From Brevibacterium sp. 'Marine' (lineage in GTDB: Bacteria > Actinomycetota > Actinomycetes > Actinomycetales > Brevibacteriaceae), in the NCBI RefSeq assembly GCF_012844365.1, contig NZ_CP051626.1, positions 3,844,001-3,908,000 of the forward strand: a DNA stretch of 64,000 nucleotides, given 5' to 3'. The notes below the pieces were generated by a model. The model did not search any database and was not told where the DNA came from. It was given only the letters and a program-made list of their open reading frames with translations. Made by a program: the position numbers and the translations under genes. Shown piece after piece: positions 38,856-47,773 of the stretch. Position 1 is the first letter of the stretch. Each line of letters begins with the position of its first letter.

Positions 38856-39443
38856 ATGAGCACGAACGATGACATTCAGGCGATCGCCGAGGCGCTCACC
38901 CGCCTGCAGTGGCGGCGCGGACCCGGTGGTCCGCGCGGTTTCGGACCTTTCGGCGGGTTCGGTGAGCACGGCAGTCCCGGCGAGCACGGGGTCCCCGGTG
39001 AACGCGGCGGATTCGGTGAACGCGGAGGATTCGGTGGCGGTCGGAGCTCAGATGACTTCCCCTTCGGCGGCAAGCGTCATCCCGGCGGACCGTTCGCCGC
39101 ACACGGTCGCGGGCGTGCGCTCATCCGTCTGCTCGTCTCCCTCGTCCAGGCGGGCACGGCGCTGGGAGTCAGCGCACTCGGCGATGCGATCGGCGTCGAT
39201 CAGCCGCGCGCGTCCAGGCTCGTGTCCCAAGGCGTCGAGCTCGGCTTCCTGCGTCGCGAGGCAGACCCGGACGATGCCCGGCGCACCCTCATCGCACTGA
39301 CGGACAAGGGTCGCGCGATCACCAACAGGTTCCGCGGCGCTCAACGCGAGAACGTCGATCAGGCACTGAGCGCATTCACCGAGGACGAGAGAGCACAGTT
39401 GGCATCGCTGCTCACCCGCCTCGCCGATGCCTGGCCGAAGTGA
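38856..39443 (+). CDS. MarR-family regulator with Gly/Phe/Arg-rich insert
   Basis: 195 residues. The C-terminal 110 residues form a MarR winged helix: 'LGVSALGDAIGVDQPRASRL' is the recognition region and 'READPDDARRTLIALTDKGR' the wing. The N-terminal dimerisation helix ('IQAIAEALTRLQWRR') is separated from this by about 65 residues of GGFGEHGSPGEHG-like low-complexity sequence, which ordinary MarR proteins lack. The expected autoregulatory operator lies just upstream. The ligand is unknown. The Gly/Phe composition matches a segment of its divergent partner, hinting at direct association (inference). Confidence 0.85.
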   Translation: MSTNDDIQAIAEALTRLQWRRGPGGPRGFGPFGGFGEHGSPGEHGVPGERGGFGERGGFGGGRSSDDFPFGGKRHPGGPFAAHGRGRALIRLLVSLVQAGTALGVSALGDAIGVDQPRASRLVSQGVELGFLRREADPDDARRTLIALTDKGRAITNRFRGAQRENVDQALSAFTEDERAQLASLLTRLADAWPK

Positions 39444-39550
39444 GCGCCTCTATCCGTCTGTTCTGACCGGACTGCTGTCCCGGCAGGACGGGCACTCGGA
39501 TGCGGTGAGCAGTCAGACCTCGGACGCGGCTGTCTGCCAGGCGCCGGATC

Positions 39551-40036
39551 TCAGCCCTCAGCGAGCTGCTTGAGTCGTTTGAGGGAGGCGAGCAGATTCG
39601 CCGTCGTCGTCGACTGTGCGCGCGACAGGCGCTTCGGATCGCGCAGCTCGGTCCAGTCATAGGTGTGACGGACCAGAACCGAGTCGTCCCCGACCGGTTC
39701 GATCTCCCACACCCACTTCTGCCCGAAGGGCTCTCCGCCGACCTCAGAGGGCTTCCAGGCGATGAGCCTGCCCTCGGCGAAGTCGACGATGTGGTTCTCG
39801 CGTTCCACGCCTTTGGTCAGGGTCGTGATGAAGGAACCGCCGGCCCCCTGCACTCGCTGACCGTCGACGGCCGAGCCGAGGTTGTCGTTGCCGTCCCATT
39901 CCGGCTGTCTCTGCGGATCCGCGATGAGTTCGAAGACCGCCTCGGCGGCAGCTGAGATCTCGATCTCGGCAGTGACGACCTTGAGAGCCGGATCGATCGA
40001 ATCGAAGACGGAAGCGTCAGGGGTCTGGTCGGTCAT
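39551..40036 (-). CDS. SRPBCC (START-like) family protein
   Basis: 161 residues, a polyketide-cyclase/dehydrase-like SRPBCC fold that binds hydrophobic ligands in a deep pocket. 'TAEIEISAAAEAVFELIADP' opens the domain, and 'WVWEIEPVGDDSVLVRHTYDW' forms the later strands. ATG at 40036 is preceded by AAGGCAGG on the minus strand; a longer open frame upstream is not supported. Ligand unknown. Confidence 0.8.
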   Translation of the reverse strand: MTDQTPDASVFDSIDPALKVVTAEIEISAAAEAVFELIADPQRQPEWDGNDNLGSAVDGQRVQGAGGSFITTLTKGVERENHIVDFAEGRLIAWKPSEVGGEPFGQKWVWEIEPVGDDSVLVRHTYDWTELRDPKRLSRAQSTTTANLLASLKRLKQLAEG

Positions 40037-40123
40037 AGAGTCCTGCCTTCGTGTGTGGTCCAGCCTCGGCGTCGAGTGGACGTGCGGGGTGAATCGGACA
40101 CGGTCAGAATACACGGCCCGCCG

Positions 40124-40198
40124 CCTCGGCCCTCGCGGGCGGGAATCCTCGCGTCGGCCCTCGAGGGTGGGAATCCGCCACCTCAGTCCTCGAGGGCG
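40124..40198. repeat. Three short direct repeats upstream of SRPBCC gene
   Basis: A 25-bp unit at 40124-40148 (starting CCTCGGCCCTCG) recurs at 40152-40176 with three differences, and a partial third copy starts at 40181, running into the 3' end of the LssY-like gene. Spacing is about 28 bases. The first unit overlaps a reverse copy of the CCGAGGCGG word. Confidence 0.75.
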
Positions 40199-41652
40199 CG
40201 GTCCTGCCGTTCGGCGCGCAGCGCGGCCGTGCTGAAGCGGGTGAACATCCGGGAGGAGTCGCTCGACAGCGCCAGCAGCACCGCCACCTGCATGGCGATG
40301 GTCGTCAGAGCATACATGTTCGTCGCCAGGTCGCGATCGCCGGTGAAGTAGTTCGTCATCGACACGATCACGGAGATCGTCGAGAGAGTGAGGATCCACA
40401 GCCTCGCTCGGTTGCTGCCGCGGAACACCGACGTCGAGGCGATGACCTGCAGACACCCGATGAGGAGGCTGAGACCGACGAGGAATCCCGCGACGATACG
40501 CGTTGCCGTGTCGTCGCTGACTGCCGCGATGTCCGAGCTGTAGTCGACGACTTCAGACCGCAGCCCGTTCCAGTCGAGGAGCATGCTGATCACATCCCAC
40601 GCCTGGAAGAGCAGCAGAACGAGCACAAGGGCGGCCCCGACGACCGTCTGCAGGGGGCGCTGCCGCCACAGCGTCTTCGTCACTTCGGACACGCTGTGTG
40701 AATCGGAGTAGATGCGGGTGGCGTCGAGGGCCAGCTCCAAGCGTTCGGGGTGGTCGGCTTCGTCGGCGACCACCTCGGTGACGTCGACGATCGGCAGGTG
40801 CCCGTCGGTGATGATCGCATCGCCGCCGCCGTTGCGGGAGTGGTATCCAGTGGAGAAGTCCTTGATCCGATCGACCGAGATCACCTCGTCGGCACCGGTG
40901 ACCGTATCGACGATGTGGTCGCGTTCGACGTCGGTGTTCTCTTCGATCTTGTGGGTGAACTGGAGAGTGAACAGGGAGATGCCGACGGCTTTGTCGTAGG
41001 TTCCTGCGGCCAGCCAATCGGCCTGGTGCCCGCCGGGCAGCAGCCATCCGTGCGGGCATTTCCAGAACCGGACATGGTGACGTTGGCCCGGATCGCCGTC
41101 GACTTCCTGCTGGTAGGCGAAGTCCTGACGGCGGCCGAACAGCAGCAGCGGAGAGACCGGCGCTTGCGGGTAGCTGCGCTTCGTCACCGTCGAGCGGATG
41201 ATCTCCCACGTCGACGCGGGAGTGATGCTGTCGGCAAGGATCCACCCTGCTTCGCGCATCGCATGGTGGATCTGCGCCTCCTCACCACGCCAGGCGAGGT
41301 TGACCGGATCGCCGAGCAGACCGTCGGAGGTGCGGGTGCGGCCGATGAAGTAGTTCGGCACATAGATCTGGGACAGGATGCGGTGCAGCCTGGGCAGAGC
41401 CAGATAGGACACGACTCCCCAAAACACGAGCAGCGTGAGCACCTGCCACCAGCCGAGGCTGAATCCCTTGAGCAGGATGAGCAGCGCCAACCAGGTCGAG
41501 GCCGCGCCGGCGAACAGGAAGAACAGGTAGTCGAGCACCCCGGTGGGCGTGAAGTGGTGTCGTCGATAGACGAACGGCTGCCTCAGCCGCCGCTTCTGCC
41601 CGACCGCCGCACCGGCCGCATCCGTTCCGTCCGTAGTCCCGCCCGAAGTCAT
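40183..41652 (-). CDS. LssY C-terminal domain membrane protein
   Basis: 489 residues. Two helices near residues 40-85 lead into an LssY_C domain: 'YVPNYFIGRTRTSDGLLGDP' and 'LAWRGEEAQIHHAMREAGW' are its signature. This domain is often fused to PAP2 phosphatases, but no PAP2 motif is present here. Four further helices lie in the C-terminal third. ATG 41652 is chosen where the sequence becomes conserved; an in-frame extension to 41739 is possible. LssY_C function is not established. Confidence 0.8.
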   Translation of the reverse strand: MTSGGTTDGTDAAGAAVGQKRRLRQPFVYRRHHFTPTGVLDYLFFLFAGAASTWLALLILLKGFSLGWWQVLTLLVFWGVVSYLALPRLHRILSQIYVPNYFIGRTRTSDGLLGDPVNLAWRGEEAQIHHAMREAGWILADSITPASTWEIIRSTVTKRSYPQAPVSPLLLFGRRQDFAYQQEVDGDPGQRHHVRFWKCPHGWLLPGGHQADWLAAGTYDKAVGISLFTLQFTHKIEENTDVERDHIVDTVTGADEVISVDRIKDFSTGYHSRNGGGDAIITDGHLPIVDVTEVVADEADHPERLELALDATRIYSDSHSVSEVTKTLWRQRPLQTVVGAALVLVLLLFQAWDVISMLLDWNGLRSEVVDYSSDIAAVSDDTATRIVAGFLVGLSLLIGCLQVIASTSVFRGSNRARLWILTLSTISVIVSMTNYFTGDRDLATNMYALTTIAMQVAVLLALSSDSSRMFTRFSTAALRAERQDRALED

Positions 41653-41793
41653 GGGCGTCAGTTTAGCCAACCGCTTCCAGCGCCCGGAATGCGGATTCCC
41701 GTCGTCCTCGGCCGAGGCGGCCCGACCGAAAACGATCAAGCTCGCCCCCTCCCTGCGAGTCGGACTTCACCGAGGCGGCCCGGCCGGAATCGG

Positions 41794-42861
41794 TCAGGTT
41801 CGCCCGGTGCGGGGCGGCTGTTCCCGGCGGCGTCTGAGTGCAGCACGTGCGGTGGCCGCGAGTTCCGGACTGTCGTCATTGCTGAGTTCGGTGATGAAGT
41901 CATCACTGTGCTCGCCGGGGATCTCGAGAAGGACTTGGAGCACCCTGAATCGTGCCGTCGTGTCGCTGGAGTCCGCGTGCCGGTGCAGTTCGGTCATTAT
42001 CCGTTCGCTCATAGCGGCCCTCGGCCCGGCCGCGTCGGCGATGAAGCCGAGGGCCTCGGCCGCCTCGATGTCCCTCGGTCCGTTCATCGCCATGTCGAGC
42101 AGCACGGGCACGGCCTTCTCGTCACCTGAACGGCCGAGGGTGAGCGCGGCGATGCTGCGGATATCAGAGTCGACATCGTCGAGTCCCTTGTCCAGTGCCT
42201 GACGGATCATCGATGTCGAGCGTGAGTCGAGTTTCTCATCCGGTGTGGTTCTGCGGATCTCGTCGAGGGCGAGCAGTGCATTGCGACGCACTTGGGCCGA
42301 TGCGTCGTCCATTCCGACTACCACATGGGGCACGGCCTCGGCGCCGGCTTGGGCAAGTGCCCACCGCATGGCCCCAGCCGCGTTGAGCACGGTCTCCTGC
42401 AGGACCGCCTGCGAAAGGGCCTCGATCGGCATTCCTCCGTCGACTCCGCTGCCGAGTGCGGCCTTGTGCCGTTGGATGACATCGCCGGATTCGAGAGAGC
42501 GCATGAGATCGATGGTGTACAGGAGAGACTCGCCGTCGGCTCGACCGAGCCGAGCGACGGACTGGAGGTGGTCGAGCAGACGCTGCTCGGCCGCGATCCG
42601 CTCACGTGCCTGGTCGATGAGGTCCCCGAGCACACTGCCGGGGTCGAAGTCGGGTTCGGACAGCACCCGACCGACTTCGGTCAGAGACATCCCGAGTTTG
42701 CGCAGACCTTCGATGTGGAAGATGCGCCCGATGTCGGCATCGGAGTACTCCCGGTAGCCGCCAGGCGTCCGCTGGCTGGGCGAGACGAGGCCCAATGATT
42801 CGTAGTGGCGCAGCATGCGTGCGCTCACACCGGAGCGCCGGGCCACTTCGCCGATGAGCAT
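41794..42861 (-). CDS. MerR-family regulator with HEAT-repeat sensor domain
   Basis: 355 residues. Residues 1-70 are a classic MerR winged helix ('MLIGEVARRSGVSARMLRHY', 'GYREYSDADIGRI'), followed by the long dimerisation helix to about residue 120. Instead of a small metal or drug pocket, residues 150-345 are HEAT/PBS-lyase-type repeats ('SAQVRRNALLALDEI', 'SDIRSIAALTLGRSGDEKAV'). GAGGTGG precedes the ATG at 42861 on the minus strand. The gene lies downstream of a stand-alone HEAT protein whose promoter has MerR-type architecture. Its signal is probably a protein or large ligand (inference). Confidence 0.88.
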   Translation of the reverse strand: MLIGEVARRSGVSARMLRHYESLGLVSPSQRTPGGYREYSDADIGRIFHIEGLRKLGMSLTEVGRVLSEPDFDPGSVLGDLIDQARERIAAEQRLLDHLQSVARLGRADGESLLYTIDLMRSLESGDVIQRHKAALGSGVDGGMPIEALSQAVLQETVLNAAGAMRWALAQAGAEAVPHVVVGMDDASAQVRRNALLALDEIRRTTPDEKLDSRSTSMIRQALDKGLDDVDSDIRSIAALTLGRSGDEKAVPVLLDMAMNGPRDIEAAEALGFIADAAGPRAAMSERIMTELHRHADSSDTTARFRVLQVLLEIPGEHSDDFITELSNDDSPELAATARAALRRRREQPPRTGRT

Positions 42862-43096
42862 TGCCACCTCTTCTCCGCTGTCAGCCACTCTATGCCGCAA
42901 TAGTGGCCCTCCGGGTGCAGTGTTCCGAAGTTCTTCGATGCCTGGGACCTTTCGGACGTCGCTCAACGGCCGCAGGCGGACTTCGCGCAGGTGCTGGAAC
43001 AGCGCCCTGAAGGAAGGGATCCGAGACCTCGGCCGTGTGCCGGCGGGCTTGCCCCACCCGTCGGCACACGCACGATCGGACCTTCCCTGTGCCGAT

Positions 43097-43864
43097 CTAG
43101 ACCGTGGCCTCGGACCCCAGTGCGACCACCCGCTTGGCTGCGTCCAAGGCGTGGGCGAAGCCGGCATCCGGGTCATCGAACATGTCCCGAGTCGCCATGG
43201 CGTGAGCCCGCACTGTGTCGTCCTCTGCATGAAGCCTCTCATCGACCACTGACACGAGATCCTCGCCGAGGGACACAATCGCTCGGCTGAGGCTCTTCTG
43301 CATCTCGAGATCTCCTCGCCCCAACTGCGACATCAGGGCGGATGCCAGTTCTCCGCGATTGTCACCGGGCACAAGGGCAACGGCGGCTCTCCACGCACTG
43401 CGGGCCACCTCGGTATCGGCATGGGCGATGAGGGCGGTGCCGATCCGGGCCGGGTCCATGGCCGGCCAGGCGCGGACGTCACCGATCTTCGACAGGGTGT
43501 GCAGGGATTGGCTGATCGCCTGCGGCAGCGGCGAGTCGAGTTCAGCGATGAGGCGGGGAACTGTGTCGTCGGCGGGCAGCCGAGTGAGCGCCCAGGTGAG
43601 CATGTCGCGGACGAAGAAGTCCGGTTCGATGCGGCACCGGGCGATGAGCACGTCGAGGTCACGGGGTTCGGCCCGTGTGCCGATGGCCATCGCCGCTTGC
43701 AGGCGCTGCTGCGGGGTCGACGCACTCAGCGCGTCGATCATGGGGTCGCCGGTGCCGCCCCGAAGATTTCCGGTGTCGCTCCGAACGCCGCCGCCGGTCT
43801 GTTGGTCAGCCTCGGTCGGGAGTTCCGGTCCGCGAGCCTGGTGGTGCCCAAGTGGATGTGTCAT
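43097..43864 (-). CDS. HEAT-repeat protein paired with the MerR regulator
   Basis: 255 residues. After a Gly-rich N-terminal 50 residues, helical repeats run from about residue 60 to the end, for example 'PDFFVRDMLTWALTRLPADD' and 'DTVPRLIAELDSPLPQAISQ'. They resemble the repeats in the neighbouring MerR protein. An excellent AAGGAGG lies 8 bases before the ATG at 43864. The gene is read in the same direction as merR, 235 bases upstream of it, and is preceded by a MerR-type promoter. No catalytic residues are seen; a scaffold or ligand-presenting role is plausible. Confidence 0.82.
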   Translation of the reverse strand: MTHPLGHHQARGPELPTEADQQTGGGVRSDTGNLRGGTGDPMIDALSASTPQQRLQAAMAIGTRAEPRDLDVLIARCRIEPDFFVRDMLTWALTRLPADDTVPRLIAELDSPLPQAISQSLHTLSKIGDVRAWPAMDPARIGTALIAHADTEVARSAWRAAVALVPGDNRGELASALMSQLGRGDLEMQKSLSRAIVSLGEDLVSVVDERLHAEDDTVRAHAMATRDMFDDPDAGFAHALDAAKRVVALGSEATV

Positions 43865-43886
43865 GGTCTCCACCTCCTTGTCACCC

Positions 43887-43917
43887 AGTGAAGACCCTGA
43901 CATCGTGTCAAGGTCAA
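43887..43917 (-). promoter_or_regulatory. MerR-type promoter with 19-bp spacer and internal palindrome
   Basis: Read on the minus strand: a -35-like TTGACC (43912-43917), then exactly 19 bases, then TTCACT (43887-43892) as a weak -10. The spacer contains GACCTTGACA-CGA-TGTCAGGGTC (43893-43915), 9 of 10 positions symmetric. A 19-bp spacer with the palindrome between -35 and -10 is the hallmark of promoters that MerR proteins activate by DNA untwisting. The ribosome-binding site and ATG of the HEAT gene follow within 25 bases. Confidence 0.85.
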
Positions 43918-43958
43918 GGAGGCTGGACTCGCTTCCTTCTCATCCTCAGCGCGGAGTC

Positions 43959-44225
43959 TCAGCCTCCGCTCGACCAGCCTCCGCTGACTGGAGCAGTGGT
44001 GCTCGGACCGGGGCCGCCGTCCGAGTCGGAAGCGGAGGATGAGGATCCGATCGACGAGGAGTCCGAGGTCGGCGATGAGCCCGTCGACGATGATTCCGCA
44101 GAGAGGAAGATGACGGCGACGAGGATGCCGGCAATGGTCAGGATGCCGACGGCGACGAAGGAGAAGACCACGATGAGGCAGGTCATCAGAGGTGGGCGGT
44201 TGCTGCGCCGAACGATTCTCACCAT
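43959..44225 (-). CDS. Small single-pass membrane protein with Ser-rich tail
   Basis: 88 residues. A basic N-terminus (residues 1-12) is followed by one helix, 'CLIVVFSFVAVGILTIAGIL' (about residues 16-35), then an extracytoplasmic Ser/Gly/Asp/Pro tail ending 'VSGGWSSGG'. The topology (positive inside, helix, polar tail) and gene-like composition favour a real gene. No family is recognised. It lies just upstream of the HEAT/MerR locus on the same strand. Confidence 0.55.
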   Translation of the reverse strand: MVRIVRRSNRPPLMTCLIVVFSFVAVGILTIAGILVAVIFLSAESSSTGSSPTSDSSSIGSSSSASDSDGGPGPSTTAPVSGGWSSGG

Positions 44226-44376
44226 GGTTCAAGCCTAAGCTGTGCGGAGCCATCCGAGACGAGTCCACGCTCGGCTCCGCTCGCACCCTCACCGCCGCCC
44301 GTCCGTGACCTTTCTGTGACAAAAACCTCGGCATGGTCTCATGCGTCCTTAAGTTTGTTGCATTATCGTTATATTC

Positions 44377-44964
44377 ATGCCTCGTCTGACCTCATCTCGC
44401 AAGGGCCGCCGGTCCGTGCTCACTGGTGCCCTGATCGGGCTCGGGGCAGCAGTGATGGCATTGATCGTGGGCGCCGTCATCATCCTCAATTCCCCCATCT
44501 CGTTCGGTTCCACGAAGATCAGGCAGATGCAGATGGCCTCGGTCAGTCAGCTCAGTCAGCAGCAGATCGACAACGCTCGACTCATCATCGGCGTCGGCCG
44601 CGGCGGCAACTTCGATGACCACGCGATCCGCATCGCCCTCATGACGGCCTTGCAGGAGTCCTCGCTGCGCAATCTGGATTCCGGCGACCGTGATTCGGTG
44701 GGCCTGTTCCAGCAGCGCCCCTCCCAGGGATGGGGCGAGCCCCATCAGCTCACCGATCCCATCTACGCGACGAAAGCCTTCTACGGGATCAACCCCGAGG
44801 TCGAGAACCCCGGTCTCAACCAGATCGACGGTTGGGATGCGATGTCACCGACCGAGGCGGCACAGTCCGTGCAGCGCTCAGCTCTCCCCGACGCCTATGG
44901 GCAGTGGGAATCCTTGGCCGATGACCTCCTCGGCACTCAGGCCGACGTCGAAGCCCTCGACTGA
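44377..44964 (+). CDS. Membrane-anchored lysozyme-like (transglycosylase-fold) protein
   Basis: 195 residues. A basic start (residues 1-12) and one helix (residues 14-37) anchor an exported domain. 'NARLIIGVGRGGNFDDHAIR' and 'ALMTALQESSLRNL' followed by 'DRDSVGLFQQRPSQGWG' form the pattern of lysozyme-like proteins often found in actinobacterial cell-wall genes; the Glu in 'LQESSL' is the candidate acid. TTATAT at about 44369 and AT-rich sequence just upstream may be promoter. The cleavage activity is not proven. Confidence 0.75.
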   Translation: MPRLTSSRKGRRSVLTGALIGLGAAVMALIVGAVIILNSPISFGSTKIRQMQMASVSQLSQQQIDNARLIIGVGRGGNFDDHAIRIALMTALQESSLRNLDSGDRDSVGLFQQRPSQGWGEPHQLTDPIYATKAFYGINPEVENPGLNQIDGWDAMSPTEAAQSVQRSALPDAYGQWESLADDLLGTQADVEALD

Positions 44965-45061
44965 CGCGCCGGCAGTCCGGGGCCGAAGCCGAGGCGGCCG
45001 CGGCTGCCTCACGGTGCCCGATATCGCATGACCACGCCCGGTTGTCCGGTAATCTGCACTC

Positions 45062-45421
45062 ATGGCTTCCATTCCCGATTCCGTTCCCGTCAATGACGAG
45101 GTCGAGCAGCTCCTGCTCAATCCCGAGGACCATCTCGAAGCCATCACCGAGACCGCCGACCTCTTCAAGGCACTCGCCACACCCTCCCGACTGAAGATGC
45201 TGCTCGTCCTCACCCACGGCGAGGCCACGGTCACGCACATCGTCGAGGCGACCGGACTGTCCCAGCCGCTGGTGTCCCAGCACTTGAAGTTCCTCCGCGG
45301 GCTCCACCTCGTCGGCGTCAATCGAATCGGCCGCGAAGCCTACTATTCGCTCAAGGACGACCACGTCGCCCACATCATCGTCGACGCCATCGCCCACACG
45401 ATCGAGGCCCACGAACACTGA
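45062..45421 (+). CDS. ArsR/SmtB-family metal-responsive repressor
   Basis: 119 residues. Winged helix: 'ADLFKALATPSRLKMLLVL' and the recognition helix 'TGLSQPLVSQHLKFLRGLHL'. The last helix reads 'DDHVAHIIVDAIAHTIEAHEH', matching the alpha-5 zinc/cobalt site pattern D-x-H-x10-H-x2-E/H of SmtB and CzrA. The N-terminal Cys site is absent. TAATCT about 12 bases before the ATG suggests a nearly leaderless transcript. No transporter is adjacent in operon; the CDF exporter at 54.3 kb has an operator-like dyad and is a candidate target. Confidence 0.88.
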   Translation: MASIPDSVPVNDEVEQLLLNPEDHLEAITETADLFKALATPSRLKMLLVLTHGEATVTHIVEATGLSQPLVSQHLKFLRGLHLVGVNRIGREAYYSLKDDHVAHIIVDAIAHTIEAHEH

Positions 45422-45530
45422 GTTCCACCCGGGGCGCTGCTTCCGCAGCGATTCCCTCGCCGAGGCGGCCCGCCGTTCCCCGGCTCGCCGACGCGGCCCG
45501 CGACACCGGTTCGAGTCCGACGGCTCTGCG

Positions 45531-46466
45531 CTACCGACGTCGACGACGTGTCAGGGCCTCCGGTCCCCCGCCGACGATCCATACGATGAGGGCCACGAGC
45601 ACGGCGCCGATCCACTGTCCCGACTGCAGCCGTTCCCCGGCGATGAGGGATCCGAGCACCACCGCCGACAGCGGCTGCAGCAGCATGAGCGCCGCGGTCA
45701 TCGGCACGGGCACCAGCGGGCTGGAAATGCTCAGCAGCACCCACGACAGCGCCTGACCGCAGACGGCCAGGGCGATCATCCAACCCCAACCGGCCCAGCC
45801 GAGGTCGAAGTCGAGTCCGCCGAGAGTCAGCCCGGCCACGGCGGTCATCACACCGGCGGCGATCGTGCCCACCTGGACCGGGGCGACGACGAAGTCTCCG
45901 GCGACCTTCCGACTGTGGTGGATGCCGAAGATGTACACGCCGTAGAGCACACCGGACAGCACCCCGAAAATCGCTCCCCGCGTCGGATTCGCCGCCGTCT
46001 CATCGGCACCGAACACTCCTCCGGTCAGCAGCATGCCGATGATCATGACCGGCACGCAGCCGATGAACAGCCAGCCCGGCCGATCTCCCCCGAAGGCCCA
46101 CACCAGTGCAGGGAACACGATGACTTGGACACTGATGAGGACCGTGGACACACCCAGACCGGCGTCGAGCACGCTCTGGGCCCACAGCACATAGTCGATG
46201 CCGAGCGCCGCACCGGATACCGCCGCGATGAGGATCGCCTTCGGCGGAAACCGTCCGTGTCGACGCAGCTCGAGCACCGCCAACGGAGCGAGCACAACGA
46301 CCGCGATCCAACACCGCAGGAAAGCGGCAGTGGGGGCGGTCGCCTCGGCGAGGATGACGAAGAGCCCGGCCGACCCGAGCAGAACGGCCGCGAGGATGAC
46401 GCCGAGCACCGGCAGGGCCTTCGGGGGCGGAGGCGGCCCGCCCGCTCGCACATCCTCGGCGCTCAT
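45531..46466 (-). CDS. DMT superfamily (EamA) transporter
   Basis: 311 residues with ten hydrophobic helices in two EamA repeats. The end of the first half is 'VSTVLISVQVIVFPALVWAF' and of the second is 'PVPMTAALMLLQPLSAVVLG', both typical. The C-terminus is basic (RRRRR), as in inner-membrane exporters. Substrates of this group include amino acids and small metabolites. It is convergent with arsR and separated from it by a gap of about 110 bases holding a CGCCGAGGCGGCCCG word. Confidence 0.87.
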   Translation of the reverse strand: MSAEDVRAGGPPPPPKALPVLGVILAAVLLGSAGLFVILAEATAPTAAFLRCWIAVVVLAPLAVLELRRHGRFPPKAILIAAVSGAALGIDYVLWAQSVLDAGLGVSTVLISVQVIVFPALVWAFGGDRPGWLFIGCVPVMIIGMLLTGGVFGADETAANPTRGAIFGVLSGVLYGVYIFGIHHSRKVAGDFVVAPVQVGTIAAGVMTAVAGLTLGGLDFDLGWAGWGWMIALAVCGQALSWVLLSISSPLVPVPMTAALMLLQPLSAVVLGSLIAGERLQSGQWIGAVLVALIVWIVGGGPEALTRRRRR

Positions 46467-46506
46467 CGGTCCACCATAGCGGGACTCATCTCACGACATT
46501 CAGGGC

Positions 46507-47769
46507 TCATCCCATGAAGTCGAGGATGCGGTCGATGGCTTCGGCCGTCCGGTCCGCTCCGACGGCCAGCGACAGGCGCACCGACCTGGATCCCTCGACG
46601 GAGTCGAAATCGTCACCGGGGGCGAGCGCAACGCCGGTGGCCTCGAGCACCTGCTCACACCACCGGCCGGAGGTGGCCAGACCCGCGCGGTCGAGGATGT
46701 TGTCGACGCGGGCGTACATGTAGAAGGCGCCGTCGGGTGGGGCCATCTCGCCGAAGCCGAGGTCGGCAGCGGCGTTCAGCACATGCTCGCGGGCCCCGGC
46801 GAATGAGGCCACGGCCGCTTCGCATTCGGCATAGGACTCATCGGCGAAGGCCGCAACCGCCGCGTACTGTGCCGGAACCGGGGCGCACAGGGAGAGATTT
46901 CCCGTGACGTTCTGGGCCGGGGCGACGAGCGCTTCGGGCAGGATCGCCCAGCCGAGGCGCCACCCGGTCATGCCCCAGTATTTGGAGAACGAGGAGATGA
47001 CGATGGCAGTGTCGTCGTGGGCGAGTGCGCATTCGCCGCGGGTGCCGATGTAGCTGATGCCGTGGTAGATCTCATCGGAGATCACCTGCACCCCGTTGTC
47101 TCGGCACCAGTCGACGATCTGCCCGAGTGCCTCGGGGCCGATCATCGTGCCCGTCGGGTTCGCGGGTGAGGCGAGCATGAGCCCCTTGAGCGGGGCCTTC
47201 GCATGGGCGGCGGCCAAGAGGTCGACGGTGGGCTGGAACCCTTCGTCGGCACCGCAGTCGAGTTCGACGACCTCGCAGCCCAATGCAGCGAGGATGTTCT
47301 TGTACGCGCCGTACCCGGGCCGGGCCAGAGCCACCCGATCTCCGACGTCGAAGCAGGTGAGGAACGTCGTCTGGAACGCTCCCGACGACCCGGTCGTCAC
47401 GGCGATGCGGTCGGGCGCGATGTCGAGTCCGTACCAGTCGCGGTAGTGGGAGGCGATGGCCTCGCGCAGTTCGGGGATGCCGAAGATCGGCGAGTATCCG
47501 AGTCCCGTACCGTCGTTCATGACTTCGGCGGCGCGGGTGAGCACTGGGCTGGGCGCGCCCTGGGTCGGTTCGCCCAGGCACATGGCGATGGTGTCGCGGC
47601 CGGACCGCTGCATCTGACCGACGGTGGCGACGATGCCCATCGCTGCGAAGGGCTTGACGAGCCCGGAACGGGCGGAGGCGGCCGGGATGGTTTTGGCGGA
47701 GGCGGCCGGACCGGAAACGGCGGAGGCACGGGTGGTGAGGTCCGCCTCGGTGGGGGTGGATGAGGTCAT
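46507..47769 (-). CDS. PLP-dependent class I aminotransferase
   Basis: 420 residues, fold type I. 'LGYSPIFGIPELREAIASHY' is the N-terminal aminotransferase pattern, 'LASPANPTGTMI' the NPTG motif, and the PLP lysine lies near residue 260 in 'SSFSKYWGMTGWRLGW'. An Ala/Ser/Thr-rich N-terminal 35 residues is nonconserved. The ATG at 47769 is 4 bases after the stop of the AhpD-like gene, so both are one operon. Substrate could be aspartate, aromatic or alanine-type; not decidable here. Confidence 0.88.
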   Translation of the reverse strand: MTSSTPTEADLTTRASAVSGPAASAKTIPAASARSGLVKPFAAMGIVATVGQMQRSGRDTIAMCLGEPTQGAPSPVLTRAAEVMNDGTGLGYSPIFGIPELREAIASHYRDWYGLDIAPDRIAVTTGSSGAFQTTFLTCFDVGDRVALARPGYGAYKNILAALGCEVVELDCGADEGFQPTVDLLAAAHAKAPLKGLMLASPANPTGTMIGPEALGQIVDWCRDNGVQVISDEIYHGISYIGTRGECALAHDDTAIVISSFSKYWGMTGWRLGWAILPEALVAPAQNVTGNLSLCAPVPAQYAAVAAFADESYAECEAAVASFAGAREHVLNAAADLGFGEMAPPDGAFYMYARVDNILDRAGLATSGRWCEQVLEATGVALAPGDDFDSVEGSRSVRLSLAVGADRTAEAIDRILDFMG

Positions 47770-47773
47770 CGGT

